NCBI GenBank assembly: GCA_028688995.1
Contig: JAQTXB010000020.1
Span: 1-36,764, forward strand
DNA: 36,764 nucleotides
Origin: Aliarcobacter sp.
GTDB taxonomy: Bacteria; Campylobacterota; Campylobacteria; Campylobacterales; Arcobacteraceae
Direction: 5' to 3'
Under the pieces are notes generated by a model. The model made no database searches. It worked only from the letters and a program-made list of their open reading frames with translations, and had not been told where the DNA came from. Position numbers and translations under genes: made by a program. Positions 1-7,430 of this stretch are shown piece by piece (positions within the stretch are counted from its first letter, which is position 1; each line of letters opens with the position of its first letter).

Positions 1-1
1 T

Positions 2-1390
2 TCTGGACCAGCTGGTTATTCAGCTGCGTTTAGAAGTGCAGATTTAGGAATGAATGTTGTTTTAGTAGAAAAATTTCCAACTTTAGGTGGAGTTTGTTTA
101 AATGTTGGATGTATTCCATCAAAAGCACTTCTTCATGTTGCAAAAGTAAAAGAAGAAGCTGAGCATATCTCTGCACATGGACTTACATATGCAGAACCAA
201 CTATTGATATAGCAAAAATTGCTGCTTATAAAAATGGTGTTGTAAAAAAATTAACTGATGGTTTAGGTGCCATGAGTAAAATGAGAAATGTGACTGTAGT
301 TCAAGGAACTGCTTTATTTGTAGATAAAAATACAGTTCAAGTAAGTGGAAAAGAAGATGTAACTATCACTTTTGAAAATGCAATTATTGCTGCTGGTTCA
401 AGACCTATTAAATTGCCATTTATTCCCCATGAAGACCCAAGAATTTGGGATTCAACAGATGCTTTAGACTTAAAAGAAATACCTAAAAAACTTCTAATTA
501 TGGGTGGAGGAATTATCGGTCTTGAAATGGGAACAGTTTATCAAAAATTTGGTTCTTCAATTGATGTTGTTGAAATGCAAGACCAATTAGTTCCTGTTGC
601 TGATAAAGATGTTATCAAAATGTACACAAAAGCAAATAGCCATAGATTCAACATAATGTTAAACACAAAAGTTGCAAAAGTAGAAGCAAAAGTTGATGGT
701 ATTCATGTATCAATGGAAGGTGAGGGTGTTCAAAAAGAACCTTTTGTTTATGATGCTGTTTTAGTTGCTATTGGAAGAGCTGCAAATGGTAAACTTCTTA
801 ATCTTGAAAATGCTGGTGTAAAAGTAAATGATTGGGGAATTATCGAAGTTGATAAACAAATGAGAACAAATGTAGAACATATCTTTGCAGTTGGTGATAT
901 TGTTGGTCAACCAATGTTAGCACACAAAGGTGTACATGAAGCTCATGTTGCAGCAGAAGTAATTGCTGGTAAAAAACACTATTTTGAACCAAAAGTTATT
1001 CCATCAATCGCATATACTTTCCCAGAAATCGCTTGGGTTGGTATGACTGAAAAAGAAGCTAAGGCTGCTGGGATTGATTATGAAGTTTCAACATTCCCAT
1101 GGACTGCATCAGGAAGAGCATTAGCAAGTGATGTTAGTCAAAATGGTATGACAAAATTAATCTTTGATAAAAAAGACCATACTTTAATCGGTGGAGCATT
1201 AGTTGGAGATAATGCAGGAGAGTTATTAGGTGAGATTACACTAGCTCTTGAAATGGATTGTGATGCAGAAGATATAGCACTTACAATTCATGCTCACCCA
1301 ACTTTACATGAATCAGTTGGAATGGCAGCAGAAATTTATGAAGGAAGTATCACTGACCTTCCAAATGCGAAAGCAAAAAAAAATAAATAA
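2..1390 (+). CDS. lpdA: Dihydrolipoamide dehydrogenase (E3), 5' end outside window
   Basis: This FAD enzyme reoxidises dihydrolipoamide in 2-oxoacid dehydrogenase complexes, passing electrons to NAD+. The gene is cut by the window edge. Reading frame 2 is open from base 2, so the first visible residues belong to the FAD-binding Rossmann turn (SGPAGYSAAF), and the ATG at 50 is internal. The redox disulphide motif GGVCLNVGCIPSK follows, then the NAD-binding GGGIIGLEMG, the second FAD contact with AVGDI, and the C-terminal dimerisation domain with the catalytic HAHPTLHE. About 462 codons are visible, close to a full E3. An N-terminal lipoyl domain, present in some bacterial E3s, cannot be judged because the start is missing. 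A terminator hairpin follows directly, so this is probably the last gene of a pyruvate or oxoglutarate dehydrogenase operon lying to the left. The family call is secure. Confidence 0.95.
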   Translation, partial: SGPAGYSAAFRSADLGMNVVLVEKFPTLGGVCLNVGCIPSKALLHVAKVKEEAEHISAHGLTYAEPTIDIAKIAAYKNGVVKKLTDGLGAMSKMRNVTVVQGTALFVDKNTVQVSGKEDVTITFENAIIAAGSRPIKLPFIPHEDPRIWDSTDALDLKEIPKKLLIMGGGIIGLEMGTVYQKFGSSIDVVEMQDQLVPVADKDVIKMYTKANSHRFNIMLNTKVAKVEAKVDGIHVSMEGEGVQKEPFVYDAVLVAIGRAANGKLLNLENAGVKVNDWGIIEVDKQMRTNVEHIFAVGDIVGQPMLAHKGVHEAHVAAEVIAGKKHYFEPKVIPSIAYTFPEIAWVGMTEKEAKAAGIDYEVSTFPWTASGRALASDVSQNGMTKLIFDKKDHTLIGGALVGDNAGELLGEITLALEMDCDAEDIALTIHAHPTLHESVGMAAEIYEGSITDLPNAKAKKNK

Positions 1391-1395
1391 AAAAT

Positions 1396-1420
1396 AAGGC
1401 TTAAAAAAAGCCTTGTTTTT
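1396..1420 (+). terminator. Rho-independent terminator of lpdA
   Basis: A perfect 7-bp stem (AAGGCTT/AAGCCTT) with a five-A loop is followed by G and a run of T. It starts six bases after the lpdA stop codon. Confidence 0.8.
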
Positions 1421-1542
1421 CTCTCCTTGTAAAAACTACCAAACTTATAAACAATTAACCTCAATCAAATCCTTTTTAGATAAAATAATTAAATATTAAA
1501 CTTAGGATTATTTCTTTAATGGCAAAAGAAAAAATATAATAA

Positions 1543-1635
1543 AATTTTTTTACTTTTCCATCTTTAAAAGAACAAGAAGAATTTAAACTATATATAGACA
1601 ATGCTTTGGATAAAGTAAAACAAAATAAAAAATAA
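1543..1635 (+). pseudogene. Possible C-terminal remnant of a lost small gene
   Basis: A stop-to-stop stretch without a start codon reads as a highly charged helical peptide (PSLKEQEEFKLYIDNALDKV and onward to NKK) ending at a TAA. A short out-of-frame start (MAKEKI, then stop) lies just upstream at 1519. Together they look like the two ends of a small protein gene whose middle has been deleted. The amino-acid composition is protein-like, but in A-rich DNA chance can give the same, so this is a weak call. Confidence 0.2.
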
Positions 1636-1642
1636 ATTCAAA

Positions 1643-1686
1643 CACTTAAAACCTGTGAGATAGACTCTTGCCAAAGGTTTTGAGTG
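1643..1686 (+). promoter_or_regulatory. Long hairpin in the leader of the cyclase-like gene
   Basis: CACTTAAAACCT at 1643-1654 pairs with AGGTTTTGAGTG at 1675-1686: twelve pairs, one of them G-U, around a 20-nt loop. It ends about 19 bases before the start codon, and the G-rich GGGGAAGTGAG that would serve as ribosome binding site follows at once. There is no T run behind it, so a terminator is unlikely. A translational control element, protein-binding site or small-RNA structure is possible. The role is inferred from position only. Confidence 0.4.
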
Positions 1687-1705
1687 GGGAAGTGAGAATA
1701 AAAAT

Positions 1706-2560
1706 ATGATGTATGAAAAAAAAGTAATTGGATTTATCGATATATTAGGGTTTAAAAATATGGTTCAAAGTCCAAAAAACAAGAAAAATTTAGAAGAAAT
1801 ATTAGATATTTTAGAAGATTTCTCATTAAAAAAACACTATCCTCATTCTTTTCATTCATTATGCCCAAACAGTCAAAAAGAAAAACATGATTTTGATATT
1901 AAAATAACACAAATATCCGATAGTCTCATTATATCTAGTGAATTTACCATTGCAGGTATGATGAATCTAATATATTTTTGTCATAGAAGTTTATTTAGAC
2001 TTTTAAGTAGAGGGCTTTTGTGTAGAGGATATATAACTATTGGTCAAGTGTATCATGAAAAAGGTCAAATTATAGGTGAAGGATATATTAAAGCTTATGA
2101 ATATGAAAGTAAAAAGAATATAATTTTTTCTGTATTAGATGGAGAAAATGTAGAACAAGGAACACCTTTTGTTGAAATAGATAAAGAAATAGTTGATTAT
2201 ATATTCGCTTCAAATGATGAGTGTGTAAAAGAAATGTTAAATCGTCTTACAAAAACTATTAATGACAAAACTGCGTTGTATCCATTACAAATTTTAGCTC
2301 AAGGTTCAACCCCTGAAATATTTGATAACAATATTGAAATTCTTGAAAGATTTAAGAAATTAATAGAAAAACATACTGATAATAAAGATGAAAAGATTGC
2401 CATTAAATCAAAACAACATTTAAAAATTATTGATGATTTAATAAAAGAAAATATTCAAGGTAAAGAAAATTATGATTTACTTAATAAACCTTTTTTAAGA
2501 ACAATTGAGGATTTGTTAAAAGAAAAAGAAAATTTTAGATTAAATAAAGAAAAAAAATGA
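1706..2560 (+). CDS. Orphan class III nucleotidyl-cyclase-like protein
   Basis: This 284-residue soluble protein has an N-terminal half resembling the class III adenylyl/guanylyl cyclase fold. FIDILGF near residue 12 fits the first metal aspartate, QISDSLIIS gives the second (D72), and RGYITIGQV then GEGYIKAYEYES (about 107-135) matches the block that normally carries the Asn and Arg of the catalytic site. In my alignment those two positions are Ile128 and Glu132, so the Asn-Arg pair seems to be absent and activity is uncertain. The C-terminal third is Lys/Glu-rich and helical, with no recognised sensor or membrane domain. There is no obvious effector partner: the next genes are convergent. 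The start has two tandem ATGs; the first is used here behind the G-rich leader. The gene stands alone between lpdA and an unrelated operon and looks accessory. The fold call is moderate; substrate and role are unknown. Confidence 0.6.
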   Translation: MMYEKKVIGFIDILGFKNMVQSPKNKKNLEEILDILEDFSLKKHYPHSFHSLCPNSQKEKHDFDIKITQISDSLIISSEFTIAGMMNLIYFCHRSLFRLLSRGLLCRGYITIGQVYHEKGQIIGEGYIKAYEYESKKNIIFSVLDGENVEQGTPFVEIDKEIVDYIFASNDECVKEMLNRLTKTINDKTALYPLQILAQGSTPEIFDNNIEILERFKKLIEKHTDNKDEKIAIKSKQHLKIIDDLIKENIQGKENYDLLNKPFLRTIEDLLKEKENFRLNKEKK

Positions 2561-2584
2561 CTAAAAAGTTTTAATATAGAATTT

Positions 2585-2612
2585 AAAAGAGCAAATAACT
2601 TACTCTTTTTTA
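2585..2612 (+). terminator. Weak terminator-like hairpin at convergent gene ends
   Basis: AAAAGAG and CTCTTTT form a 7-bp stem around an 11-nt loop, followed by further T residues on the plus strand. It overlaps the last codons of the minus-strand HugZ-like gene, so it could end transcription of the cyclase-like gene. Confidence 0.35.
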
Positions 2613-3106
2613 CTTCCATGACCATGACCTGAAGAGTTATTTGTTCTTTCAACAAACTCTTCAAAGTTTTCTCCACCAAGATTATAAGCTTTCCCAAAAC
2701 CAAAAACTGCTTCTCCATAAAAAGGTGTAAATTCAAAGATATAAAAATCACCCATTTTATGAAGTGTATTTACCATATCACTTTCAAATTTATTTCTAAA
2801 TTCATCTAAAATCAGTTTTTCATTTTCTGTGTTTTGTTCTAATCTTTTAGTTTTACATTGGATTGATACTCTTTTTTTACCAAAGATATTTTTGCAATCT
2901 TGTTCATCTTCACAAAAGAAAATTGAAGCCATTTCATTGTTTGTTAAATTTGATGAATGTTTTGCCATCAATGATAGATAAACATAATATTTGTGATTGT
3001 GTTTTACAAAAGGTGCATAAGATGAAAATGGATTTTTATTTTCATCAAGTGAACTAATTGTCAGACTCTTAAGAGTTTCTAAAAACTCATTTAAATTTTT
3101 TGCCAT
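2600..3106 (-). CDS. HugZ/PNPOx-like split-barrel protein, putative heme-handling
   Basis: This 168-residue cytoplasmic protein belongs by appearance to the pyridoxamine-phosphate-oxidase-like split-barrel superfamily, nearest to the HugZ type. Seen in it: an N-terminal helix plus strand (TISSLDENKNPFSSYAPF), a central YYVYLSLMAKHSSNL strand-loop, and FGFGKAYNLGG close to the end. The His/Gly tail SSGHGHGSKKE is notable because HugZ and ChuZ of Helicobacter and Campylobacter use C-terminal histidines near heme. Those enzymes are about 250 residues; this one lacks their N-terminal extension, so heme oxygenase activity is inference. It starts one base from the HerA-type gene stop and is the last gene of that operon. 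A plain FMN-binding PNPOx-like protein is the main alternative. Confidence 0.6.
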   Translation of the reverse strand: MAKNLNEFLETLKSLTISSLDENKNPFSSYAPFVKHNHKYYVYLSLMAKHSSNLTNNEMASIFFCEDEQDCKNIFGKKRVSIQCKTKRLEQNTENEKLILDEFRNKFESDMVNTLHKMGDFYIFEFTPFYGEAVFGFGKAYNLGGENFEEFVERTNNSSGHGHGSKKE

Positions 3107-5473
3107 TTATTCTTCTTTCCATAATAGTTCTAATTTCACATTAAAAATATCTGTTCTTTTTGGTTTTATAAAAATCTCTTCTATTTGAAAATTTGAGATT
3201 TTATTTTCTTCATTTATTTTTTCTATTTCATCTTCAAGGATTTTTTGAAGTTCTTCTTTTTCTATTTGTAGTTGTTGAATCTCATTTTCAACATATTTTA
3301 CATCATTTCTCTCTTTTAATACTCTAGTTGCTCCCCTTGCGCTAGAAGCCACTTTACCTAAAGTTGAGCTAGTAGTTGATTTTCCAAAGAAAGCTCCTAG
3401 AAGTGATGTTCCTATTGCTATAATCGTATCAGTTGTAGTAGAACTAGCTTGTAGTTCCTCTTTTTCTTTTTTATCAAAAAGGTTATATAGTTTATCTTCA
3501 ATTGAATCATTTGTTTTTTTGAATTTTATTTGTAAGTTTTCAACTTGTTCATCTATTTTTTCATTTAATCTATCTTGAATTCTGATTTTAAAATCAGTTA
3601 AACTCTCATTTTGTTTTGAGATGATTTTTAAAGCCTCATTTTTAAATAGAGTTAATTTTGAATTTCTATAAATATAATCTGTAAAATCTTTTTGAATCTG
3701 TTTTAACTCTTTTTCATTTTGAATAAAAATAGGAGTTTCATAATAGTTTGAGTTTAATCTCTCTTTAGTCTCAAATGAAAAATTATTAACTTCTTCAAAC
3801 TCTTCATAATTAATATTTGAAGCCTCTTTTTGTAAATAAAATCCATAATTTAACTCAGATGTTAAATCAATATTTTTTGCACTATCTGCAAAATGAAGTG
3901 AACATTTACAAAGTAAATAAGCTTGTAAATAGTAACTATCACTTTGTGAAGAGTATAAATATTTTTGTTCTAAAATATTTGGAATTAGAGGTTTTACACT
4001 ATTTTGTTTATTTGTTGTTTCAACTTTTTGTTTAGGAGTTGAACTCTCTTCTTTAGTGGTTAGTGTGGTTACCTTTTTATTGCTCATTAAAAACTTGATT
4101 TGCTCTTTTGTAATTGGACCTTTTAAGTATGATAAAGCCCATCTTGTTTGAAAAACTTTTATTCCATCTTCATTTATATTTTTTAAAATAAAAGTTCTTT
4201 TTTCAAGATTTGATAAAAGATTTTCTATTTCATTTTTATCAATTTTTCCCTCAACAGCTGAGCTTAAACCATCAATTACTTTTTCTTTATCTTGTTTTGT
4301 TTGTAAACGTCCAATAAACCAAGTTCCAATATTTGCTAAACCTTTATAGTCAATATCAACAGGATTTTGAGTAGAAAGTATAATCCCAACTCCAAAACTT
4401 CTAGCTTGTTTTAAAAGTGTGAGCATTGGCTGTTTTGATGGAGGATTTACATTTGGAGGAAAATATCCAAAGATTTCATCCATGTAAAGTAGGGCTTTGA
4501 GTGAAGTTGTTCCCTCTTGTCTTCTCATCCATGAAACCATTTGGTTTAATAAAAGTGAAACAAAAAACATTCTTTGAGAATCATTTAAGTGAGCAATTGA
4601 AAATATAGAAACTTTTGCTTTTCCATTTTCATCATACATAAGATTTGAAATATCTAAAGGCTGACCTTCAATCCAAGATTTAAAAGAGGGATTTGCAATA
4701 ATTGTATTTAGTTTTAGTGCTAATTTTAATCTCTCATTTTGAGGAAAAAATGTCTCTAAATCAAAAATCCCCACTTTAGAAAAAGGTGGAGTTACGATAA
4801 ATGAGATTAACTCTTCAATACTTAAATCTTTTTGTAAAGAGTAAGAGTTCATAAAAATAGATGAGATTAAAATAGACTCTTTAGATGAACTATCATCTTT
4901 TTCATCAATCAGTGATAATAGTGAGCTAACGGTTGAACTAATTAATGAAACAAGAAGTTCGCTATCTTCTAAAACTTCAATACTTGGAGCTTTAAATGAT
5001 GAAAGAATAGATATTTGAACACCAGAGCTACTTCCAGGAGTATAAATAGTAAAATCAGCTGAATCTTTTAGTTTTTGGATTCTTTCTTGATTTTGAAAAT
5101 CTGCTTCAAGTCCATTTTTCCAAGTTTGTGCAGTTTTTAAAGCAAATTCAGAAACACTTAAACCATTATTTATAGCATCTTGTTCTTCAATCCAAGGCTC
5201 AAAATCACTTCCTTGTAACTGTGGAAAAGTAAGAAGTAAATTTCCCATATCACCTTTTGGGTCAATTATAATTGAGGGAATATTATCAATTGCTGCTTCT
5301 TCTAAAAGTGAAATTCCAAGACCAGTTTTTCCACTTCCTGTCATTCCAATAATTGCTGCATGGGTTGTTAAATCTTTGTTTTTATAAACTAAAGGAGCAA
5401 AATCTGACTCATTAATTTTTTCTTTTCCTATGTAGAAAAGTTTTAATTTCTCATAATCAAATGTTGTACTCAT
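3107..5473 (-). CDS. HerA-type ATPase (DUF87/DUF853-like)
   Basis: This 788-residue protein has a HerA/FtsK-clan ATPase core. The Walker A is GMTGSGKT (residues 43-50), a second conserved block is IIIDPKGDMGN, Walker B is LLYMDEIFG, and STQNP gives the sensor region. Families with this layout usually assemble as hexameric motor ATPases on DNA or membranes. After about residue 480 comes a long unrelated tail: a Ser/Lys linker, a helical domain, a short Gly-rich hydrophobic stretch (IIAIGTSLLGAFFG) and a coiled coil rich in Glu/Lys/Gln before a C-terminal strand. The start overlaps the upstream CNNM gene by four bases, and the stop abuts the HugZ-like gene, so the three are co-transcribed. No nuclease partner (NurA) is nearby, which argues against end-resection HerA. 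The ATPase call is sure; the cellular role is unknown. Confidence 0.8.
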   Translation of the reverse strand: MSTTFDYEKLKLFYIGKEKINESDFAPLVYKNKDLTTHAAIIGMTGSGKTGLGISLLEEAAIDNIPSIIIDPKGDMGNLLLTFPQLQGSDFEPWIEEQDAINNGLSVSEFALKTAQTWKNGLEADFQNQERIQKLKDSADFTIYTPGSSSGVQISILSSFKAPSIEVLEDSELLVSLISSTVSSLLSLIDEKDDSSSKESILISSIFMNSYSLQKDLSIEELISFIVTPPFSKVGIFDLETFFPQNERLKLALKLNTIIANPSFKSWIEGQPLDISNLMYDENGKAKVSIFSIAHLNDSQRMFFVSLLLNQMVSWMRRQEGTTSLKALLYMDEIFGYFPPNVNPPSKQPMLTLLKQARSFGVGIILSTQNPVDIDYKGLANIGTWFIGRLQTKQDKEKVIDGLSSAVEGKIDKNEIENLLSNLEKRTFILKNINEDGIKVFQTRWALSYLKGPITKEQIKFLMSNKKVTTLTTKEESSTPKQKVETTNKQNSVKPLIPNILEQKYLYSSQSDSYYLQAYLLCKCSLHFADSAKNIDLTSELNYGFYLQKEASNINYEEFEEVNNFSFETKERLNSNYYETPIFIQNEKELKQIQKDFTDYIYRNSKLTLFKNEALKIISKQNESLTDFKIRIQDRLNEKIDEQVENLQIKFKKTNDSIEDKLYNLFDKKEKEELQASSTTTDTIIAIGTSLLGAFFGKSTTSSTLGKVASSARGATRVLKERNDVKYVENEIQQLQIEKEELQKILEDEIEKINEENKISNFQIEEIFIKPKRTDIFNVKLELLWKEE

Positions 5474-6516
5474 AATATCTCCTTTGTTTCCTCTTTTCTT
5501 TTTGCTTTCATTTTATTTAAAGCTAGTTTTCTCATATCAGCAGTTGTATCTGATTCATCCATAATCTCAAGTCCTAGGATAGTTTCAATACAATCTTCTA
5601 AAGTTACAATTCCCTCTGTTTGATTATATGAATCATGAACTATAAACATGTGCTCTTTTTTTTGTATGAATAATTTTAAAGCTTTTATAACATGGATATT
5701 TTCATGTAATGAAAATATAGGTTTCATAATATTTTCTAAAGTTATATCTTTCTCTTTTATTGCATGTTTGAATAACTTTTTAGTTAAAATAATTCCTACA
5801 ATATTATCAATAGTTCCTTCATATACTGGGATTCTTGAGAATTTCATTGCTCTTTTATCTTCAATTATATCTTTGATTGCACTATTTTTTTCAACAGCAT
5901 ACATAACAGAACGAGGTGTTAAAATATCTTTTAATTTTTTATTGTATAAAGCAAGGGTATTTTCTATAACTTGTGATTCTAAATTACCAATTACTCCTTC
6001 TTCTTCACTTAAAAGTGTAGATTGAAGTAGTTCTTCCCTTGAAATTTTATCGTGTGTTTCTTTACCAATTTTATTAGTTACAAATTGAGTAATAATAATT
6101 AGTGGATAAGTTAAAAATATAAATAAATTTATAATTCTTGGAGTATAAATAGCTAATTGTCTCCAATAAACTGCACCGATTGTTTTTGGAATTATTTCAG
6201 AAAAAAACAGAATAAAAAAAGTTAAAGCAATCGAAATAATCAAAATCTCAATACTATCCCCACCAAAAACATTTTTGGCTTGTATTCCAATTGCTGTTGC
6301 TCCTAACGTGTTTGCAGTTGTATTTAAAATAAGAATTGCAGCAATAGATTTATCAATATCAATCTTTAGTTTTTTAAGAAGTTTTCCTGCATTTGGATGA
6401 TCTTTTTCTAACACTGAGATATAAGTGATATTTGTAGATAATAAAATAGATTCTAAAATAGAACATAAAAAAGATGTAACGATAACGGCAATAAATAGTA
6501 GTACTAGAAGTTCCAT
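5470..6516 (-). CDS. CNNM/DUF21-CBS membrane protein (TlyC/CorC-like)
   Basis: This 348-residue integral membrane protein has four hydrophobic segments in the first 160 residues forming a DUF21 (CNNM) domain, with the typical SEIIPKTIGAVYW motif. A pair of CBS modules follows (about 190-315; LTPRSVMYAVEK and FSRIPVYEGTIDNIVG in the first). Relatives are linked to magnesium export or cation homeostasis and were historically labelled hemolysins. The usual C-terminal CorC/HlyC domain is missing, and the chain ends in a short basic tail. It is the first gene of the minus-strand operon with the HerA-type ATPase (4-bp overlap). A -10 lies about 36 bases upstream of the start. Family assignment is firm; the transported ion is not proven. 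Confidence 0.85.
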   Translation of the reverse strand: MELLVLLFIAVIVTSFLCSILESILLSTNITYISVLEKDHPNAGKLLKKLKIDIDKSIAAILILNTTANTLGATAIGIQAKNVFGGDSIEILIISIALTFFILFFSEIIPKTIGAVYWRQLAIYTPRIINLFIFLTYPLIIITQFVTNKIGKETHDKISREELLQSTLLSEEEGVIGNLESQVIENTLALYNKKLKDILTPRSVMYAVEKNSAIKDIIEDKRAMKFSRIPVYEGTIDNIVGIILTKKLFKHAIKEKDITLENIMKPIFSLHENIHVIKALKLFIQKKEHMFIVHDSYNQTEGIVTLEDCIETILGLEIMDESDTTADMRKLALNKMKAKRKEETKEIL

Positions 6517-6551
6517 TTATTTTTTCTCTTGTAAAAATTAAGCACTCGGGA

Positions 6552-6557
6552 ATTATA
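6552..6557 (-). promoter_or_regulatory. Putative -10 of the CNNM-HerA-HugZ operon
   Basis: On the minus strand this reads TATAAT, giving a leader of about 30 nt to the CNNM start at 6516. No good -35 is present, which is common for sigma-70 promoters of Campylobacterota. Confidence 0.4.
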
Positions 6558-6631
6558 TTCCAAGTTTTTCTCCTTCAAATAATTAAGAATTTTGAACAAA
6601 TAATATCAGAATAAACTTAATAATAAAATTT

Positions 6632-6661
6632 TTGACAAAAATTAAAAAAAAGTAGTATAAT
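6632..6661 (+). promoter_or_regulatory. Consensus sigma-70 promoter of the FlaG-like gene
   Basis: TTGACA at 6632-6637 and TATAAT at 6656-6661 are both perfect and lie 18 bases apart. A good ribosome binding site, AAGGAG at 6684-6689, precedes the ATG at 6696. Confidence 0.7.
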
Positions 6662-6695
6662 AAAGCAATAAAAACTTTTAAAAAAGGAGCTTATT

Positions 6696-7052
6696 ATGGA
6701 ATACGGAATGATACCAAAAATTGACCAGTTCACAGATAATAAGGCTTTAGAAATTCAGAAAGTTCAACCCTCAGTTAAATCATCACAGATTACGACTGAA
6801 GATGCGATACAGCAAGTACAGAAAGAAGCTATATCAAAGCAAAAAGAAGTTGCTGATGCTAAAAAAGTTGAAAATACTACAACTACTCCTAATAAATTTG
6901 AGGTAGTTTTATCTAATACGAACTTTGGATACAATGATTCTTCTAAAGACTTTTATGTAAAGGTAGAGAGGGGTAATGCAGAAAATCAATATCCTACTCA
7001 AGAGATGATGAGAATGAAAGCGTATATGTTAAGTTTGGATTCTGCTTCTTAA
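6696..7052 (+). CDS. FlaG-like small protein
   Basis: This 118-residue soluble protein has no signal peptide. Residues 1-60 are Gln/Lys/Ala-rich and probably disordered or helical. From about residue 65 (NKFEVVLSNTNFGYNDSSKD and FYVKVERG, ending QYPTQEMMRMKAYM) it resembles the FlaG fold: a beta-hairpin carrying a GYND-type turn, then a Pro-initiated helix rich in Met. FlaG proteins influence flagellar filament length and are usually placed near fliD or fliS. None of those genes is here. The gene is monocistronic, with its own strong promoter and a hairpin behind it. The family call is moderate, from the C-terminal pattern alone. Confidence 0.5.
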   Translation: MEYGMIPKIDQFTDNKALEIQKVQPSVKSSQITTEDAIQQVQKEAISKQKEVADAKKVENTTTTPNKFEVVLSNTNFGYNDSSKDFYVKVERGNAENQYPTQEMMRMKAYMLSLDSAS

Positions 7053-7061
7053 TCATTTAGA

Positions 7062-7087
7062 CCAAGTTATAAGTTTTTATAACTTGG
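7062..7087. terminator. Bidirectional hairpin between convergent genes
   Basis: A perfect 11-bp stem (CCAAGTTATAA/TTATAACTTGG) encloses a four-base loop. It overlaps the stop and last codons of the minus-strand DUF309 gene. T runs are short on both sides, so the stem itself supplies the A/U-rich part. Confidence 0.55.
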
Positions 7088-7430
7088 CTTCTACTTCTTT
7101 ACTTAATTTTATCAATAAATCTTTTACTTTGTAATACTTTTCTTTTTCTTCAAAATCTACAACATCTAATAATGGAACATATTTTTCAAAAGCTGGCCAA
7201 ACTTTTTTATAACTTAGAGGTCTTTTTTTTACATGAAAAAGTGCGAGAGCTGTTGCTCCATTTATTAAACCTTTTAAAACAAGAGCTTTGTTTAATTCTC
7301 CTTGTTTTTTATAAAAATTCCAGTCATCTTCAAGTAATTCGTGAGCTTCTACGTAATAACCATTTTCAACAGCAAAGATAAATCTATCAATTGCTGTTTT
7401 TTGATTGAAGATGTTGTAATCTATTTTCAT
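7077..7430 (-). CDS. DUF309-family protein
   Basis: This 117-residue all-helical soluble protein carries the DUF309 signature: NGYYVEAHELLEDDW, then LVLKGLINGATALALFHVKKR. The family has a conserved acidic/His pocket (EAHE-x2-ED and a later His) that suggests metal binding, but no established reaction. Its ATG overlaps the uvrA stop codon by one base in a TAATG junction, so translation is probably coupled and it is expressed with uvrA. That placement does not prove a repair role. Length is normal for the family. Confidence 0.8.
   Translation of the reverse strand: MKIDYNIFNQKTAIDRFIFAVENGYYVEAHELLEDDWNFYKKQGELNKALVLKGLINGATALALFHVKKRPLSYKKVWPAFEKYVPLLDVVDFEEKEKYYKVKDLLIKLSKEVEAKL

Larger units (their letters stand above)
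1421..1705. other. Intergenic accessory stretch
   Basis: The gap between lpdA and the cyclase-like gene is 315 bases including the terminator. It is A/T-rich and holds no full ORF. It contains a possible coding remnant (1543-1635) and a long inverted repeat (1643-1686), both listed separately. No convincing -35/-10 pair was found for the downstream gene. Confidence 0.6.

Noticed and set aside
1706..2560. Pycsar-type defence pair
   Set aside because: A cyclase-like gene is present, but no effector gene with a membrane or nucleotide-sensing domain lies beside it, and the catalytic Asn-Arg pair appears to be lost.
2470..2751. Minus-strand open frame across the cyclase-like end and the HugZ-like gene
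   Set aside because: Low-complexity, Leu/Phe/Lys-rich frame that overlaps two better coding regions on opposite strands, with no ribosome binding site or homology-like motif.
2600..6516. HerA-NurA type defence or repair system
   Set aside because: The ATPase core is present, but no nuclease (NurA, SIR2 or DUF4297-like) gene is adjacent; the neighbours are a CNNM membrane protein and a HugZ-like protein.
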